Source of the DNA: Colwellia sp. MB3u-41
GTDB taxonomy: Bacteria > Pseudomonadota > Gammaproteobacteria > Enterobacterales > Alteromonadaceae
Length of the DNA stretch: 64,000 nt
Assembly (NCBI RefSeq): GCF_014076845.1
Contig: NZ_JACGUT010000079.1
Span: 124,001 to 188,000, forward strand
Direction of reading: 5' to 3'
The translations under genes and the position numbers were made by a program. The notes beneath the pieces are model-generated. The model ran no database searches and was not told the DNA's origin. It was given only the letters and a program-made list of their open reading frames with translations. Positions 8,704 through 17,632 of the stretch are shown here, one piece after another (positions within the stretch are counted from its first letter, which is position 1; every line of letters starts with the position of its first letter).

Positions 8704-10119
8704 ATGAGTAAAAATGTTTATCAATTTATCGATGTTAAGCGCATCGATCCGCCTAAAAAAGCAATTGAACAGCGTAAAATAAATTTTGTTGAAATATATC
8801 AGCCATTAAGTACTGACCAAAGTGCTGGCCAAGCAGACCGATGTTTAGATTGTGGTAACCCTTATTGTGAGTGGCAATGCCCTGTTCACAATTATATTCC
8901 ACAATGGTTAGAGTTGGTTACCGAGGGGAAGATTTTTGAAGCTGCTGACTTGTGCCATCAAACGAATAGCTTACCCGAAATGTGTGGCCGTGTTTGCCCA
9001 CAAGACAGACTCTGTGAATCGGCCTGTACGTTAGACGAAGATTTTGGCGCTGTTACTATCGGTAATATTGAAAAGTACATTACCGACACTGCATTTGCAC
9101 AAGGGTGGAAACCTGATTTATCGAACGTAGTAAAAGTGAACAAACGTGTCGCAGTTATTGGTGCAGGCCCTGCTGGTTTATCTTGTGCTGACGTACTAAC
9201 ACGTAATGGTATCGACGCGGTTGTTTACGACAAACATGCCCAAATAGGTGGCTTGCTCACTTTTGGTATTCCCTCGTTCAAATTAGAAAAAGATGTTATT
9301 CAAACACGTCGTGAAATTTTTGAAGGTATGGGCATTGAATTTCGTTTAAATATCAACGTAGGTGTTGATGTAACCATTGAGTCATTGAGCGAAGACTACG
9401 ACGCTGTATTTTTAGCACTTGGCACTTACACCGATATGACAGGTGGTTTCGAGCAAGAAGGTGCGGCAGGTGTTTACACTGCACTTGATTTCTTAGTTGG
9501 TAACACGCAAAACTTGATGAAAATTACTGAAAATGCCAAGCCATATGTCAGTTTTGAAAACAAAAAAGTGATTGTTCTCGGTGGGGGCGATACGGCAATG
9601 GATTGTGTACGTACCTCTATTCGTCAAAATGCTACCGAAGTCACGTGTGCCTATCGTCGTGACGAAGCCAACATGCCAGGTTCACCCCGTGAAGTTCAAA
9701 ATGCGAAAGAAGAAGGCGTAAACTTTCAATTCAACTTACAACCTCTTGATATTGCTGTTGATAAAGATGGTAACGCTTGTGGTGTTAAATTTGTAAAAAC
9801 TCAACTAGGTGCTGCAGATGCAAAAGGCAGAAGAAGCCCTGAACCGATAGCGGGTAGTGAATTTATAATGGAAGCTGACGCGGTAGTGATTGCTTTTGGT
9901 TTTTTACCCAGTCCACCACAGTGGATGAAAGATGCAGGGGTTGAAATAGATAAACGCGGACTCGTTTTAGCTGCAGATAATAGTGAATTTGCTTTACAAA
10001 CCACTAAACAAAATATTTTTGCCGGTGGCGATATGGTACTAGGCTCAGATCTTGTGGTTACGGCTGTTGATCAAGGTCGAAAAGCAGCCATTGGTATTTT
10101 AGACTTCGTCCTCAGTTAA
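8704..10119 (+). CDS. gltD: Glutamate synthase (NADPH) small subunit
   Basis: Beta subunit of GOGAT, which takes electrons from NADPH and passes them through FAD and Fe-S clusters to GltB. The 471 residues are the standard length. The N-terminal cluster motif has Cys47, Cys50, Cys55 and Cys59. The FAD-binding GAGPAGL begins at residue 153 and the NADPH-binding GGGDTA at about 293. The C-terminal GGD motif (AGGDMVLGSDLVV) closes the FAD site. It lies 33 bp after gltB with its own AGGGAAAAC ribosome-binding region and is followed by a terminator, so gltBD is a two-gene operon without gltF. Confidence 0.98.
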   Translation: MSKNVYQFIDVKRIDPPKKAIEQRKINFVEIYQPLSTDQSAGQADRCLDCGNPYCEWQCPVHNYIPQWLELVTEGKIFEAADLCHQTNSLPEMCGRVCPQDRLCESACTLDEDFGAVTIGNIEKYITDTAFAQGWKPDLSNVVKVNKRVAVIGAGPAGLSCADVLTRNGIDAVVYDKHAQIGGLLTFGIPSFKLEKDVIQTRREIFEGMGIEFRLNINVGVDVTIESLSEDYDAVFLALGTYTDMTGGFEQEGAAGVYTALDFLVGNTQNLMKITENAKPYVSFENKKVIVLGGGDTAMDCVRTSIRQNATEVTCAYRRDEANMPGSPREVQNAKEEGVNFQFNLQPLDIAVDKDGNACGVKFVKTQLGAADAKGRRSPEPIAGSEFIMEADAVVIAFGFLPSPPQWMKDAGVEIDKRGLVLAADNSEFALQTTKQNIFAGGDMVLGSDLVVTAVDQGRKAAIGILDFVLS

Positions 10120-10138
10120 AAAATAGCTTAATTTCTTT

Positions 10139-10164
10139 TAAAAGCAGCTTAGGCTGCTTTTTTT
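10139..10164 (+). terminator. Rho-independent terminator after gltD
   Basis: AAAAGCAGC and GCTGCTTTT pair around TTAG and are followed by a T-run, 20 bp after the gltD stop. Confidence 0.9.
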
Positions 10165-10349
10165 ATGTCTACATTTACACAAAATAATCACTCATTGAAA
10201 TAAAGTGCGCTATTATTTAAAGGTAAAATAAAATATTATTCATTGTAGAGTGTTAACTTTTTTCAAAGATCTCCTTGATTATTTTGTGGTTAACCGTCTA
10301 TAAAAAATGGAGTGTTGTTACCCAGTAAGGTCGCGATACTAAAAAATAT

Positions 10350-11108
10350 ATGATGCAATTTTATAAAAAATTTTTAACGATGATTACCGTCCTCCTTATC
10401 GCTTTATTAGTCACATTCGATGCTAAAGCCCAAGAAATCGATGTGGTTACTGAACTGCTAGAGCCTTATCAAATTGAAAAAGCAGATGGCAGCTTAGGTG
10501 GTTTTTCTACAGAGGTAGTTGAAGCTTTATTTAAAATAACAAAAGACCAGGCTAGCATTCAAATAATGCCTTGGGCTAGAGCATACGAAGTTGCGCTTTA
10601 TCAACCAAATACTTTAATTTACTCTATTGCTCATACGCAAATGAGAAATAAAAAATTTCATTGGATCGGGGCACTAAAAAAAGAGCGATTATACTTTTGG
10701 GGATTAAAAAAGCATTACACAAAAACCGATTACCAAGTATCTGCCTTAAAGAACTTAAAGATCGCTGCCTCAAGAAATTCAAACTCCGCACAATATTTAA
10801 TTGCTCAAGGTTTTTCAAATATATACCTGCTTGCTAACGAACGACAAAATATGGATATGTTGTTTATTGACCGAGTAGACCTAATTCTGGCGACAAAAAT
10901 AACCATAGAAACCAGAGCTAAAAATCTTGGCTATAACTTTAATGAACTACAAAGGTTGAACGAAGTGGCTGCTTTAAATAACAGACTCAGTATTGCCTTT
11001 AGTCTTAATACCTCACCCGTATTGATAAAAAAATATAAAGCGGCATTTAAACAATTAGTCACCAGTGGCCAACTTGCAAAAATTAAAAAAAAGTGGAAGT
11101 TATATTAA
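10350..11108 (+). CDS. Periplasmic substrate-binding protein, family 3 type
   Basis: A secreted solute-binding protein of 252 residues. Residues 1-27 are a signal peptide (hydrophobic stretch TVLLIALLVTF, then AKAQE). The rest has the amino-acid-binding-protein fold seen in SBP_bac_3 proteins, with EPYQIEKADGSLGGFSTEVVE near 37-57 and DLILATKI in the second lobe. No permease or ATPase gene is adjacent, so it may be an orphan binding protein of the kind common in Alteromonadales, and its ligand cannot be read from the sequence. ATG codons at 10350 and 10353 are both possible. Neither has a strong Shine-Dalgarno sequence. Confidence 0.8.
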   Translation: MMQFYKKFLTMITVLLIALLVTFDAKAQEIDVVTELLEPYQIEKADGSLGGFSTEVVEALFKITKDQASIQIMPWARAYEVALYQPNTLIYSIAHTQMRNKKFHWIGALKKERLYFWGLKKHYTKTDYQVSALKNLKIAASRNSNSAQYLIAQGFSNIYLLANERQNMDMLFIDRVDLILATKITIETRAKNLGYNFNELQRLNEVAALNNRLSIAFSLNTSPVLIKKYKAAFKQLVTSGQLAKIKKKWKLY

Positions 11109-11226
11109 CTCTTTCACTTTGAGATAAATAAACCTCAATTATTATCCCTTTGAAAATAAAGTAGCTACCTGATCACGCGTTTGGCATAATTACTTTAATT
11201 TCTACATTAAGCAAACGGACAACAAT

Positions 11227-12090
11227 ATGATCCATAGTATGACGGCTTTTTCTCGCTTTGAAGTAAAGGGTGATTGGGGTAATGCAGTTTGGGAGATCCG
11301 CTCTGTAAACCAACGATTTTTGGAAACTTACTTCCGTTTACCCGAGCAATTTCGCAGTATTGAACCCACATTGCGTGAACGTTTTCGCAAACAGTTGAAC
11401 CGTGGAAAGGTAGAGTGTAGCTTGCGCTTCAGTGCTAACCCGTCAGCAAAAAACAATTTATCACTTAATAAAGGCTTAGCTGAACAACTGCTTCAGCACG
11501 CAAGTTGGATCAACGAACAGACACTTAATAGTCAGTTAAACCCTTTAGAAATAATGCGCTGGCCCGGAGTTATGGAAGCTGAAGAAGCGGACATGACTAT
11601 TATTCAAAAAGAGATTTTGGTGGGTTTTGAACAAGCGCTGAAAGACTTTATAGATGCACGCGCAAGTGAAGGAGAAAACTTAAAAGTACTAATAGAACAA
11701 CGCCTTGAAGGTATTGTTGAGCAATCTGAAAAAGTTAAAGCGTTTATGCCAGAAATTATTGCATGGCAACGTAAGCGGATCACCGATAAGTTCACCGATG
11801 CGAAAATTGAGCTTGATTCAAGCAGAGTTGAGCAAGAACTCGTCTTACTTGCGCAAAAGATGGATGTTGATGAAGAAATTGATCGCCTCTTTAGTCATGT
11901 AAAAGAAACAAAGAGTATTCTTAAAAAAGGTGGCGCTCAAGGTCGTCGTCTAGATTTCATGATGCAAGAATTTAATCGTGAAGCTAATACTTTAGGATCT
12001 AAATCGATTAATGTTGATATCACCAACTCAGCCGTAGAATTAAAAGTACTTATTGAACAGATGCGTGAACAGATCGCGAATATAGAATAA
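11227..12090 (+). CDS. yicC: YicC-family endoribonuclease; island attachment gene
   Basis: YicC/YloC family protein of 287 residues. Members in E. coli and Bacillus are reported to be endoribonucleases involved in RNA turnover. The N-terminal MIHSMTAFSR and the stretch WEIRSVNQRFLE are diagnostic. The C-terminal domain holds QGRRLDFMMQEFNREANTLGSKS. The last six codons plus stop (12070-12090) are repeated at 27265-27285 beyond the mobile island. The present 3' end is therefore supplied by the island's left end and the protein stays intact. In Vibrio, mobilizable genomic islands are known to insert at the 3' end of yicC. No unusual residue changes are seen. Confidence 0.95.
   Translation: MIHSMTAFSRFEVKGDWGNAVWEIRSVNQRFLETYFRLPEQFRSIEPTLRERFRKQLNRGKVECSLRFSANPSAKNNLSLNKGLAEQLLQHASWINEQTLNSQLNPLEIMRWPGVMEAEEADMTIIQKEILVGFEQALKDFIDARASEGENLKVLIEQRLEGIVEQSEKVKAFMPEIIAWQRKRITDKFTDAKIELDSSRVEQELVLLAQKMDVDEEIDRLFSHVKETKSILKKGGAQGRRLDFMMQEFNREANTLGSKSINVDITNSAVELKVLIEQMREQIANIE
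12070..12090 (+). repeat. Left attachment repeat, yicC 3' end
   Basis: The 21 bases encode Gln-Ile-Ala-Asn-Ile-Glu-stop and match 27265-27285 at 18 of 21 positions, with CAGATCGCGAA identical. The three differences are all silent (AAT/AAC, ATA/ATT, TAA/TAG). This is the expected duplication when an element recombines into the end of a gene and restores its reading frame. Confidence 0.85.
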
Positions 12091-12116
12091 GACCTAAGCA
12101 AGTCTAGTTAAAATCA

Positions 12117-12146
12117 AAACCCTTTACTTTTAAAGGGTTTTTTTAT
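12117..12146 (+). terminator. Rho-independent terminator after yicC, now inside the island
   Basis: AACCCTTT and AAAGGGTT pair around a 6-base loop and are followed by seven T. It lies 27 bp past the present yicC stop, within the island's left end, so the element brings its own terminator. Confidence 0.85.
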
Positions 12147-12187
12147 ATCTTAAATCTGAGAAAGGCTGACTACTCCTAACTAAATCT

Positions 12188-12255
12188 GGTGGGTAAAGGT
12201 GGGTAATTCGGCGAGCTTTATCATTACACAAATAAACCAAGCATAAATACCCACC
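12188..12255. repeat. Integrase arm-type repeats, left end
   Basis: GGTGGGTAA occurs at 12188-12196 and 12198-12206, and its inverse TACCCACC at 12248-12255, just before the integrase start codon. The same word occurs twice at the right end of the island (27173 and 27185). This pattern fits arm binding sites of a tyrosine recombinase, which may also repress its own promoter. Confidence 0.6.
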
Positions 12256-12274
12256 ACTAAAGATAGAGATACTA

Positions 12275-13486
12275 ATGGGTAAATTAACAGTAAAGGCGGT
12301 TGAAGCAAAAATTAAAGGCGTTCCTGGCAGATTTGCTGATGGTGATGGGTTATATCTTGTTGTGCCAAAATCAGGGAAACCATATTGGATGTTACGTTAT
12401 ACCGCCAACAGTAAGCGTAAAGAAATGACTTTAAGTAGGTGTGCTGATCTGTCACTAGCTGACGCTCGCGCTAAAGCTGCCGAAACAAGTTTTCAGCATC
12501 GTAATGGCTTAGATCCATTACTTGCTCGTAAGCGCGAAGCACAGATTTCCATAAAAACAGTTGATGACTTATTTGCTGATTGGTATCCAACTTTAGTTAA
12601 AAAATTAAAGTTCCCAACAATTCCTGAGCGAGTTTACCGTAAAGATATTGCTCCGCACATTGGGCAAGCATCGTTAAAGCAGATTTCTGCGAGAGACATA
12701 AGAACGGTCTTACAGGCCATAGTAAAATCTAATCGGCCTACTATTGCTAACGATGCTTTAATTTATTGTAAGCAACTGTTTAACCATGGTATTAAACTAG
12801 ATGTTATTGACAATAATCCCGCGAGTGCTTTTTCTTATTCCGATGCCGGTGGAGAAGAAAAAAGTAAGAATAGATTTCTATCAAAAGACGAGTTGGTAAA
12901 ATTCTTTCGAATTTGTAGAGAAAATAGTGATAGCTTTAGTAGAGAAAATTACCTAGCGTGTGCACTGCTGGTTACTTTGGGCGTAAGAAAAAGTGAATTA
13001 GCACAAGCACCGTGGCAAGAATTTGATTTAAGCGAAGCGACGTGGAAGCTGCCTAAAGAAAGAAGTAAGTCAGGTGTACCAATAACAATACCTTTGCCGA
13101 CAGTTGCGGTTAAATGGCTTAAAGAGCTACAAGTAAGAGCGTTCGACTCAAAATATGTTTTTCCAAACAGAAGAAATAGTCAACACCCTTACATGGGTGC
13201 AGATACGCTTAACCGTGCTATTAGTAAATTATTTGGTCGCGAGCCGGGGAAGAAGAAGAAACCGCCAAATAAAATGGGTGATATGCCACATTTTACTGTC
13301 CACGACCTACGTAGAACATGCAGGAGCCTTTTAGCCGCCAATGGAGTATCAAGCCATGTTGCAGAGCGATGCTTAAACCACAAGTTAAAAGGTGTTGAAG
13401 GTGTTTACAATCAATATGACTATCTTGATGAGAGGCGTGAGGCGTTAGAAAATCTTTCATCAATAATCTCCCCTCTTGTTGATTAA
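12275..13486 (+). CDS. int: P4-type tyrosine recombinase (island integrase)
   Basis: Site-specific recombinase expected to integrate and excise the island at yicC. The 403 residues consist of the N-terminal DUF4102 arm-binding domain (about 3-90, with RFADGDGLYLVV), a core-binding SAM-like domain (about 95-190) and the catalytic domain (about 205-385). Catalytic residues visible are Arg238 in LGVRKSE, His343 and Arg346 in HDLRRT, His369 in LNHK and the likely nucleophile Tyr378 in YNQYDY. All are present, so the enzyme looks active. It starts 185 bp after the attachment repeat. The ATG at 12275 is preceded by a weak AGATAGAGA region, and arm repeats overlap its upstream region. Confidence 0.95.
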   Translation: MGKLTVKAVEAKIKGVPGRFADGDGLYLVVPKSGKPYWMLRYTANSKRKEMTLSRCADLSLADARAKAAETSFQHRNGLDPLLARKREAQISIKTVDDLFADWYPTLVKKLKFPTIPERVYRKDIAPHIGQASLKQISARDIRTVLQAIVKSNRPTIANDALIYCKQLFNHGIKLDVIDNNPASAFSYSDAGGEEKSKNRFLSKDELVKFFRICRENSDSFSRENYLACALLVTLGVRKSELAQAPWQEFDLSEATWKLPKERSKSGVPITIPLPTVAVKWLKELQVRAFDSKYVFPNRRNSQHPYMGADTLNRAISKLFGREPGKKKKPPNKMGDMPHFTVHDLRRTCRSLLAANGVSSHVAERCLNHKLKGVEGVYNQYDYLDERREALENLSSIISPLVD

Positions 13487-13528
13487 CACAATAGAATTAT
13501 AGGTTTCACCACCTTTCAAATATGACTC

Positions 13529-13557
13529 TTGACATTTTATGTCTGAAGACGTATTTT
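13529..13557 (+). promoter_or_regulatory. Candidate sigma70 promoter before the second island gene
   Basis: TTGACA at 13529-13534 and TATTTT at 13552-13557 are separated by 17 bp, in the 158-bp gap after the integrase. Downstream, TTTATGGC (13600-13607) and GCCATAAA (13625-13632) can form a hairpin in the leader, 12 bp before the next ATG. Confidence 0.45.
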
Positions 13558-13644
13558 AAAATTCTCGTTGTAGTTTCAACTAATTTTCATTTTAAAGGGT
13601 TTATGGCATTTGCTTAAACCTTTCGCCATAAATAATAAATTATT

Positions 13645-14388
13645 ATGGTAATAGAAAAAGAATGGCACACTATAAATGAGTTATCTGAAAAATGGCTTTG
13701 CTCTGTTGATGATATACTCTACCTTGGGATTTCTGGTAAATTAAAGCTTAATTTCGACTGGGTAGTTTGTAAAATAGAGTCTGATACTCTTAACCTAAGT
13801 AATATATCAATCTTTGAATTTGTGACTGTTGATGATATTTATTATTGTCCCGGACGAAAAGCAAGCTTTGAGTCATTAATCCCCATACCGGAACCAGAGC
13901 ATAAAAACGCCCCTCTATTACGCTTAGCAACATTAACAGAAGATCAGCTAGCTTTAATTAATAAAAATGGTAAAGCCTCTATTACTAGAGCCATGCTATC
14001 TATTCACGATTGCATAGACATTAATTTACCTCAAGGCGTTGAAACAATGATATATCCGAAAGTAAGTACAAAGGATATTGTTGTTAAATTAAGCGATATA
14101 ATTGAGTTTGAAAATATCACGGTACGTAAAGTACCAGTAGAAGCATCAAAACCAGAGTCGTCTAAAGAGATAGAAAACCTAAGAAAGTTACTTGGCCTTG
14201 TACTTTTTGAACTAGCAAATAAAAGTGGTAATAGTTTAAAGCATATGGGAAAGCCTAGCGCTAAAGCCATTGCAGACCGTCTTGAATTAATTATACCAGA
14301 AGGGATGGACACTTCTGGTATAGGGAATGAGTCAAATCGAAAAAAAATATCCGCATGTTTAAAAATGCTTGAACCTGATAATTTCTAA
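13645..14388 (+). CDS. Uncharacterised island protein, 247 residues
   Basis: I do not recognise a named family. The protein is acidic and soluble, with no signal peptide or membrane segment. Residues 1-70 read like a helix-turn-helix-type segment that places a domain (HTINELSEKWLCSVDDILYLGISGKLKL). The C-terminal 60 residues (from about KEIENLRKLLGLVLFELA to KKISACLKML) resemble the short helical domain found at the end of many island and prophage proteins of Vibrio and Shewanella. It lies between the integrase and the AlpA regulator, a position where satellites often carry regulators. A DNA-binding or regulatory role is only a guess. Confidence 0.6.
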   Translation: MVIEKEWHTINELSEKWLCSVDDILYLGISGKLKLNFDWVVCKIESDTLNLSNISIFEFVTVDDIYYCPGRKASFESLIPIPEPEHKNAPLLRLATLTEDQLALINKNGKASITRAMLSIHDCIDINLPQGVETMIYPKVSTKDIVVKLSDIIEFENITVRKVPVEASKPESSKEIENLRKLLGLVLFELANKSGNSLKHMGKPSAKAIADRLELIIPEGMDTSGIGNESNRKKISACLKMLEPDNF

Positions 14389-14448
14389 GTGGCAATTACC
14401 ACCTTTCTTTTGGCACTTACCCCACAAAATATCCCTTCCGTTTAACCT

Positions 14449-14488
14449 TCGTATCGTATCCAACAAAAGCTAAAAGGAGCCGATACGA
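14449..14488 (+). promoter_or_regulatory. Hairpin enclosing the alpA ribosome-binding site
   Basis: TCGTATCG (14449-14456) and CGATACGA (14481-14488) are perfect 8-bp inverted arms around a 24-base loop that contains AAGGAG. The right arm ends on the A of the alpA start codon. As an RNA hairpin it would present or hide the ribosome-binding site. As DNA it could be an operator. Confidence 0.5.
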
Positions 14489-14760
14489 TGCAAACGAACA
14501 TTCAACAAAAATCAATAACAATTCTCAGACTAATTGATGTAATGATCAGAACTGGTCTACCTAAATCATCCGTTTACGAGAAAGTAAAGAATCAAGAAAT
14601 CACACCACCTATTGCCATTGGATTGCGAAGAGTCGGTTGGCCATCATTCGAAATCGATGCAATCAACAGAGCACTTATTGCCGGTTTAGATTCTACCGAA
14701 ATAAAAAAATTAGTCGCTAAATTGACCGAACAACGCAAAAAAATTACGGGAGCATGTTAG
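14488..14760 (+). CDS. AlpA-family transcriptional regulator / excisionase
   Basis: A 90-residue MerR-like winged helix protein of the AlpA (phage P4 regulator) family. The pattern RLIDVMIRTGLPKSSVYEKVK at residues 11-31 is the typical recognition helix region, followed by GLRRVGWPSFEIDAIN, equal to the family's 'R..GW...EI..W' signature. In P4-like elements and phage-inducible islands AlpA-type proteins switch on the integrase and replication genes or act as directionality factors. It starts with a good AAGGAG site and overlaps the next gene by 7 bp, so it heads a translationally coupled cluster with the TOPRIM and DUF3987 genes. Confidence 0.85.
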   Translation: MQTNIQQKSITILRLIDVMIRTGLPKSSVYEKVKNQEITPPIAIGLRRVGWPSFEIDAINRALIAGLDSTEIKKLVAKLTEQRKKITGAC

Positions 14761-15710
14761 TCATGGGCTACCTAAGCAGAGTTTCTAACAATGAAATTAA
14801 AGGCGTAGTGCTTGAATTCGCTAACGACTTTGGCCTAGATGTAGATCACATCATTCAAGATGGCACTTTACATCGTGTAAAAACCTATACACAACCAAAA
14901 AAGCGTAATGGCTGGTATATCTGCGATCCTATAGGTGACTTTTTAGTCATTGGTGATTGGCAGACGGGTTTGAAAAAAGTGTGGCAATACGAGCAACACA
15001 GTAAGAGATATAAAAATAAAATTCAGCTAGAGCAAGAAAGGCATGAACGTAGAATAGCTAAAGTTAAAATGTTAGCCAATGAACAGCAAGAGCAACGTGT
15101 CACTGCCCAAAAAGCTGCCAAGTTATATAACTCAAGCAAAGCAACCACATCCCACCCATATTTAAAGGCAAAAAGGGTAAATTCAATTGCAGGAATAAAG
15201 ATAAAAAATGGCAGGCTTCTTATTCCGCTTTTAAATATACAAAGCATCAGTAACGATATTGAAAATATTCAATCAATTTACCCTAATGGTGAAAAACGGT
15301 TTATGAGAGGAGGCCGTGTAAAAGGGTTATGTTTTCCGGTAGGCGAACTAGATCCCGATTTAACAACACTATACATAGCTGAAGGTTTTTCTACGGCGGC
15401 AACTGTACATTGTATTACAAGTGATTTGGTTTTAGCGGCTATGAATGCGGGAAATCTGAAAGCCGTCGCTTTATTAGCAAGAAAGCGCTGGCCGTTAGCC
15501 AAGATTATTATCGCTGGTGATGATGATTGGTGCACACAAATGAAAACGGGCATTAATGTTGGTACTGATAAAGCAAAAGAAGCCGCTAGTTCTGTTGGGG
15601 GATTTACCTGCATCCCTCCTTTTACAGATAAACAACGTGAAGCGAACTTAACTGATTGGAACGATTATTTACTATCGAATGAGGGAGGGATGAAGCAATG
15701 GAAAATATAA
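14754..15710 (+). CDS. TOPRIM-domain primase-like protein
   Basis: Replication protein of 318 residues of the phage/plasmid primase type. Residues about 115-200 hold the conserved segment before TOPRIM (HPYLKAKRV, RLLIPLLNI, KRFMRGGRVKGLCFPVG). Residues about 205-285 are the TOPRIM domain, with the glutamate of IAEGFSTA and the DxD-type motif AGDDDW. No zinc-finger is visible at the N-terminus and there is no helicase domain. The next gene may supply one. The ATG at 14754 lies inside the end of alpA. An ATG at 14763 would also fit. It overlaps the DUF3987 gene by 13 bp. Confidence 0.85.
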   Translation: MLVMGYLSRVSNNEIKGVVLEFANDFGLDVDHIIQDGTLHRVKTYTQPKKRNGWYICDPIGDFLVIGDWQTGLKKVWQYEQHSKRYKNKIQLEQERHERRIAKVKMLANEQQEQRVTAQKAAKLYNSSKATTSHPYLKAKRVNSIAGIKIKNGRLLIPLLNIQSISNDIENIQSIYPNGEKRFMRGGRVKGLCFPVGELDPDLTTLYIAEGFSTAATVHCITSDLVLAAMNAGNLKAVALLARKRWPLAKIIIAGDDDWCTQMKTGINVGTDKAKEAASSVGGFTCIPPFTDKQREANLTDWNDYLLSNEGGMKQWKI

Positions 15711-17209
15711 TAACTGCAAGTACTGTATCGCCAATAAAAACAATTCCATTACCTAATGGAAAACCTTATGTAATACCATTTGATTACAGCTTGTTACCTC
15801 TAGAACTTAAATCTTTTGTTCGTGATACCGCTGAAAGGCATCAATCGCCACCTGACTTCCTCGCTGTTGCTGCATTGGGCGCTTTGGCCGCAGTTTTAGG
15901 TAATAAAGTACATATTTGTCCTAAGCAGCATGATAATTGGAAGGTTACACCTAATCTTTGGGCTTTAATTATCGGCCCACCAAGCGCAATGAAAACGCCT
16001 TCGATCAAAGAGGCAGTAAAACCGTTAACCAACATTGAAAAAGGCTACCAAGAATTACATGCTGAGGAGCAATTAAAATTCAAAGTCGACTCCTCTGTTG
16101 CCAAAATATCGATAAAAGCCGCAGAAGCCCGAGCTTTTAACTTATTAAAAGGAAAAGAAGAAGATAAAAAAAGCCAAGCTGAAGAAATAATTGCTGAAGC
16201 CAATACAGACGAAGTAGAACCACCTACTTTAAAACGTATTGTAATTAATGATACGACTATTGAAAAACTAGGCGATTTACTTGCTCAAAACCGAAATGGT
16301 TTGTTGTTGGTACGCGATGAGATTTCTGGTTTGCTGTCTAAATTAGCAAAAGAAGAATATCAAACTGACCGTGCTTTTTACTTGGAATGCTTCGACGGCG
16401 ATGCCACTTACAAAGTTGATAGGATTATGAGAGGCACGATCATAATAGAGAATTGTACGCTAAGTCTCATTGGTGGTATTCAACCATCAAAACTAGCTCC
16501 TCTTATACGTGGAGCAGCCAACGGAACGAGTGATGATGGTTTAATTCAACGACTTCAATTAGCTGTTTGGCCTGATCAAATAAAAAATTGGCAGTGGCGT
16601 GATAAAAAACCTGATGAGTCTGCATGGCAAGCGTATAAAGCATCCTTTACCAGTTTACATAACTACAATCCAGTAATTAAGGCACACCATTTTAGTGATG
16701 AAGCACAGCAATTATTTATTACTTGGATGGAAGAAATTCAGCGGAAAGCTCGTAACGATGAGACTTCAGCAATTATGTCTAGTTATTTAATGAAGCTACC
16801 TAAATCAATAACTGCTATCGCATTAATATTTCATATTATTAAAACAAATAAAGACAGTTCAACGGCCCAACCGAGCAATCAAGTTAGTGTTGAAGCAATA
16901 GCTATGGCACTTGACTGGGCCGACTACTTAATTAGTCATGCGAATCGAATTTATTCATGGGCTAATAATTTTTCCATTGAGATCGCAAAGCTCATTTATA
17001 AACGGCGTAAGAAATTACCTGTCCCATTTAAAGCTCGTGATATTACGAATACAGGCTGGAGCGGAGTTGGTAGCACTAAAGACATTTATGAAGCTCTTGA
17101 GTTGCTTGTTGACCACAACTATTTAACTGAGCAACAGTCTGTCATTGGGGCGAGTGGCGGCCGCCCTTCTAGGGTGTTTTATTGGAGTTCGGCAGTAGAA
17201 GATATGTAA
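15698..17209 (+). CDS. DUF3987 (YfjI-type) replication-associated protein
   Basis: A 503-residue protein of the DUF3987 family, found in prophages and islands next to primases and thought to be helicase or primase-associated ATPases. The segment IIGPPSAMKTPSIKEAV near residues 87-103 is the degenerate P-loop of the family, and LLLVRDEISGLLSKL (about 203-217) contains the acidic Walker B-like pair. A charged helical insertion sits between them (about 120-170). It follows the TOPRIM gene with a 13-bp overlap. The two together probably drive island replication, which is inference. No break or frameshift is seen. Confidence 0.85.
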   Translation: MENIITASTVSPIKTIPLPNGKPYVIPFDYSLLPLELKSFVRDTAERHQSPPDFLAVAALGALAAVLGNKVHICPKQHDNWKVTPNLWALIIGPPSAMKTPSIKEAVKPLTNIEKGYQELHAEEQLKFKVDSSVAKISIKAAEARAFNLLKGKEEDKKSQAEEIIAEANTDEVEPPTLKRIVINDTTIEKLGDLLAQNRNGLLLVRDEISGLLSKLAKEEYQTDRAFYLECFDGDATYKVDRIMRGTIIIENCTLSLIGGIQPSKLAPLIRGAANGTSDDGLIQRLQLAVWPDQIKNWQWRDKKPDESAWQAYKASFTSLHNYNPVIKAHHFSDEAQQLFITWMEEIQRKARNDETSAIMSSYLMKLPKSITAIALIFHIIKTNKDSSTAQPSNQVSVEAIAMALDWADYLISHANRIYSWANNFSIEIAKLIYKRRKKLPVPFKARDITNTGWSGVGSTKDIYEALELLVDHNYLTEQQSVIGASGGRPSRVFYWSSAVEDM

Positions 17210-17613
17210 TGGGAAGGTGGCAAAATAAAGTAGAAAAGGTTCGCTTGTCACCACCACAAAACCTACTAAACACAGATGCACGCAGTTCTGTAGGTTTTGT
17301 GGTTACTTCAGATGAGCATTCTGTAAATTTTACAAACAACAGTGTAGAAGCAGAACATCACTACTTAGTAGATAGTATTGGTCTACCACTTCACCACTGT
17401 AACGAAGAGCCTCATGGTGATTCTACTTGGATAAAGCGTCGATTAAAAAGAGTTGCACAACATAGACAAGTATTACTAGCCGATGAATATGCCCGCCTGT
17501 ATTTACTTACCTACACAGAAGAAGCTAACAACATAAAAAAAGAAAATAAGGCGAGAGCAACCGCCAACCTTTGGTTGCTTCAAGTCACAAAGCACATCAG
17601 CCAATATGATTAA
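17209..17613 (+). CDS. Uncharacterised island protein, 134 residues
   Basis: No family recognised. I place the start at the ATG that overlaps the DUF3987 stop codon (TAATG). An upstream in-frame start at 17182 would lie inside the previous gene. The protein is hydrophilic, with a basic stretch WIKRRLKRVAQHRQVLLADEYARLYLLTY near the middle and a helical C-terminus (ANNIKKENKARATANLWLLQVT) that may pair with nucleic acid or another protein. Its place between replication genes and terS suggests a role in regulation or packaging, without further support. Confidence 0.65.
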   Translation: MGRWQNKVEKVRLSPPQNLLNTDARSSVGFVVTSDEHSVNFTNNSVEAEHHYLVDSIGLPLHHCNEEPHGDSTWIKRRLKRVAQHRQVLLADEYARLYLLTYTEEANNIKKENKARATANLWLLQVTKHISQYD

Positions 17614-17632
17614 CACAAAAAAGAGGTAAACC

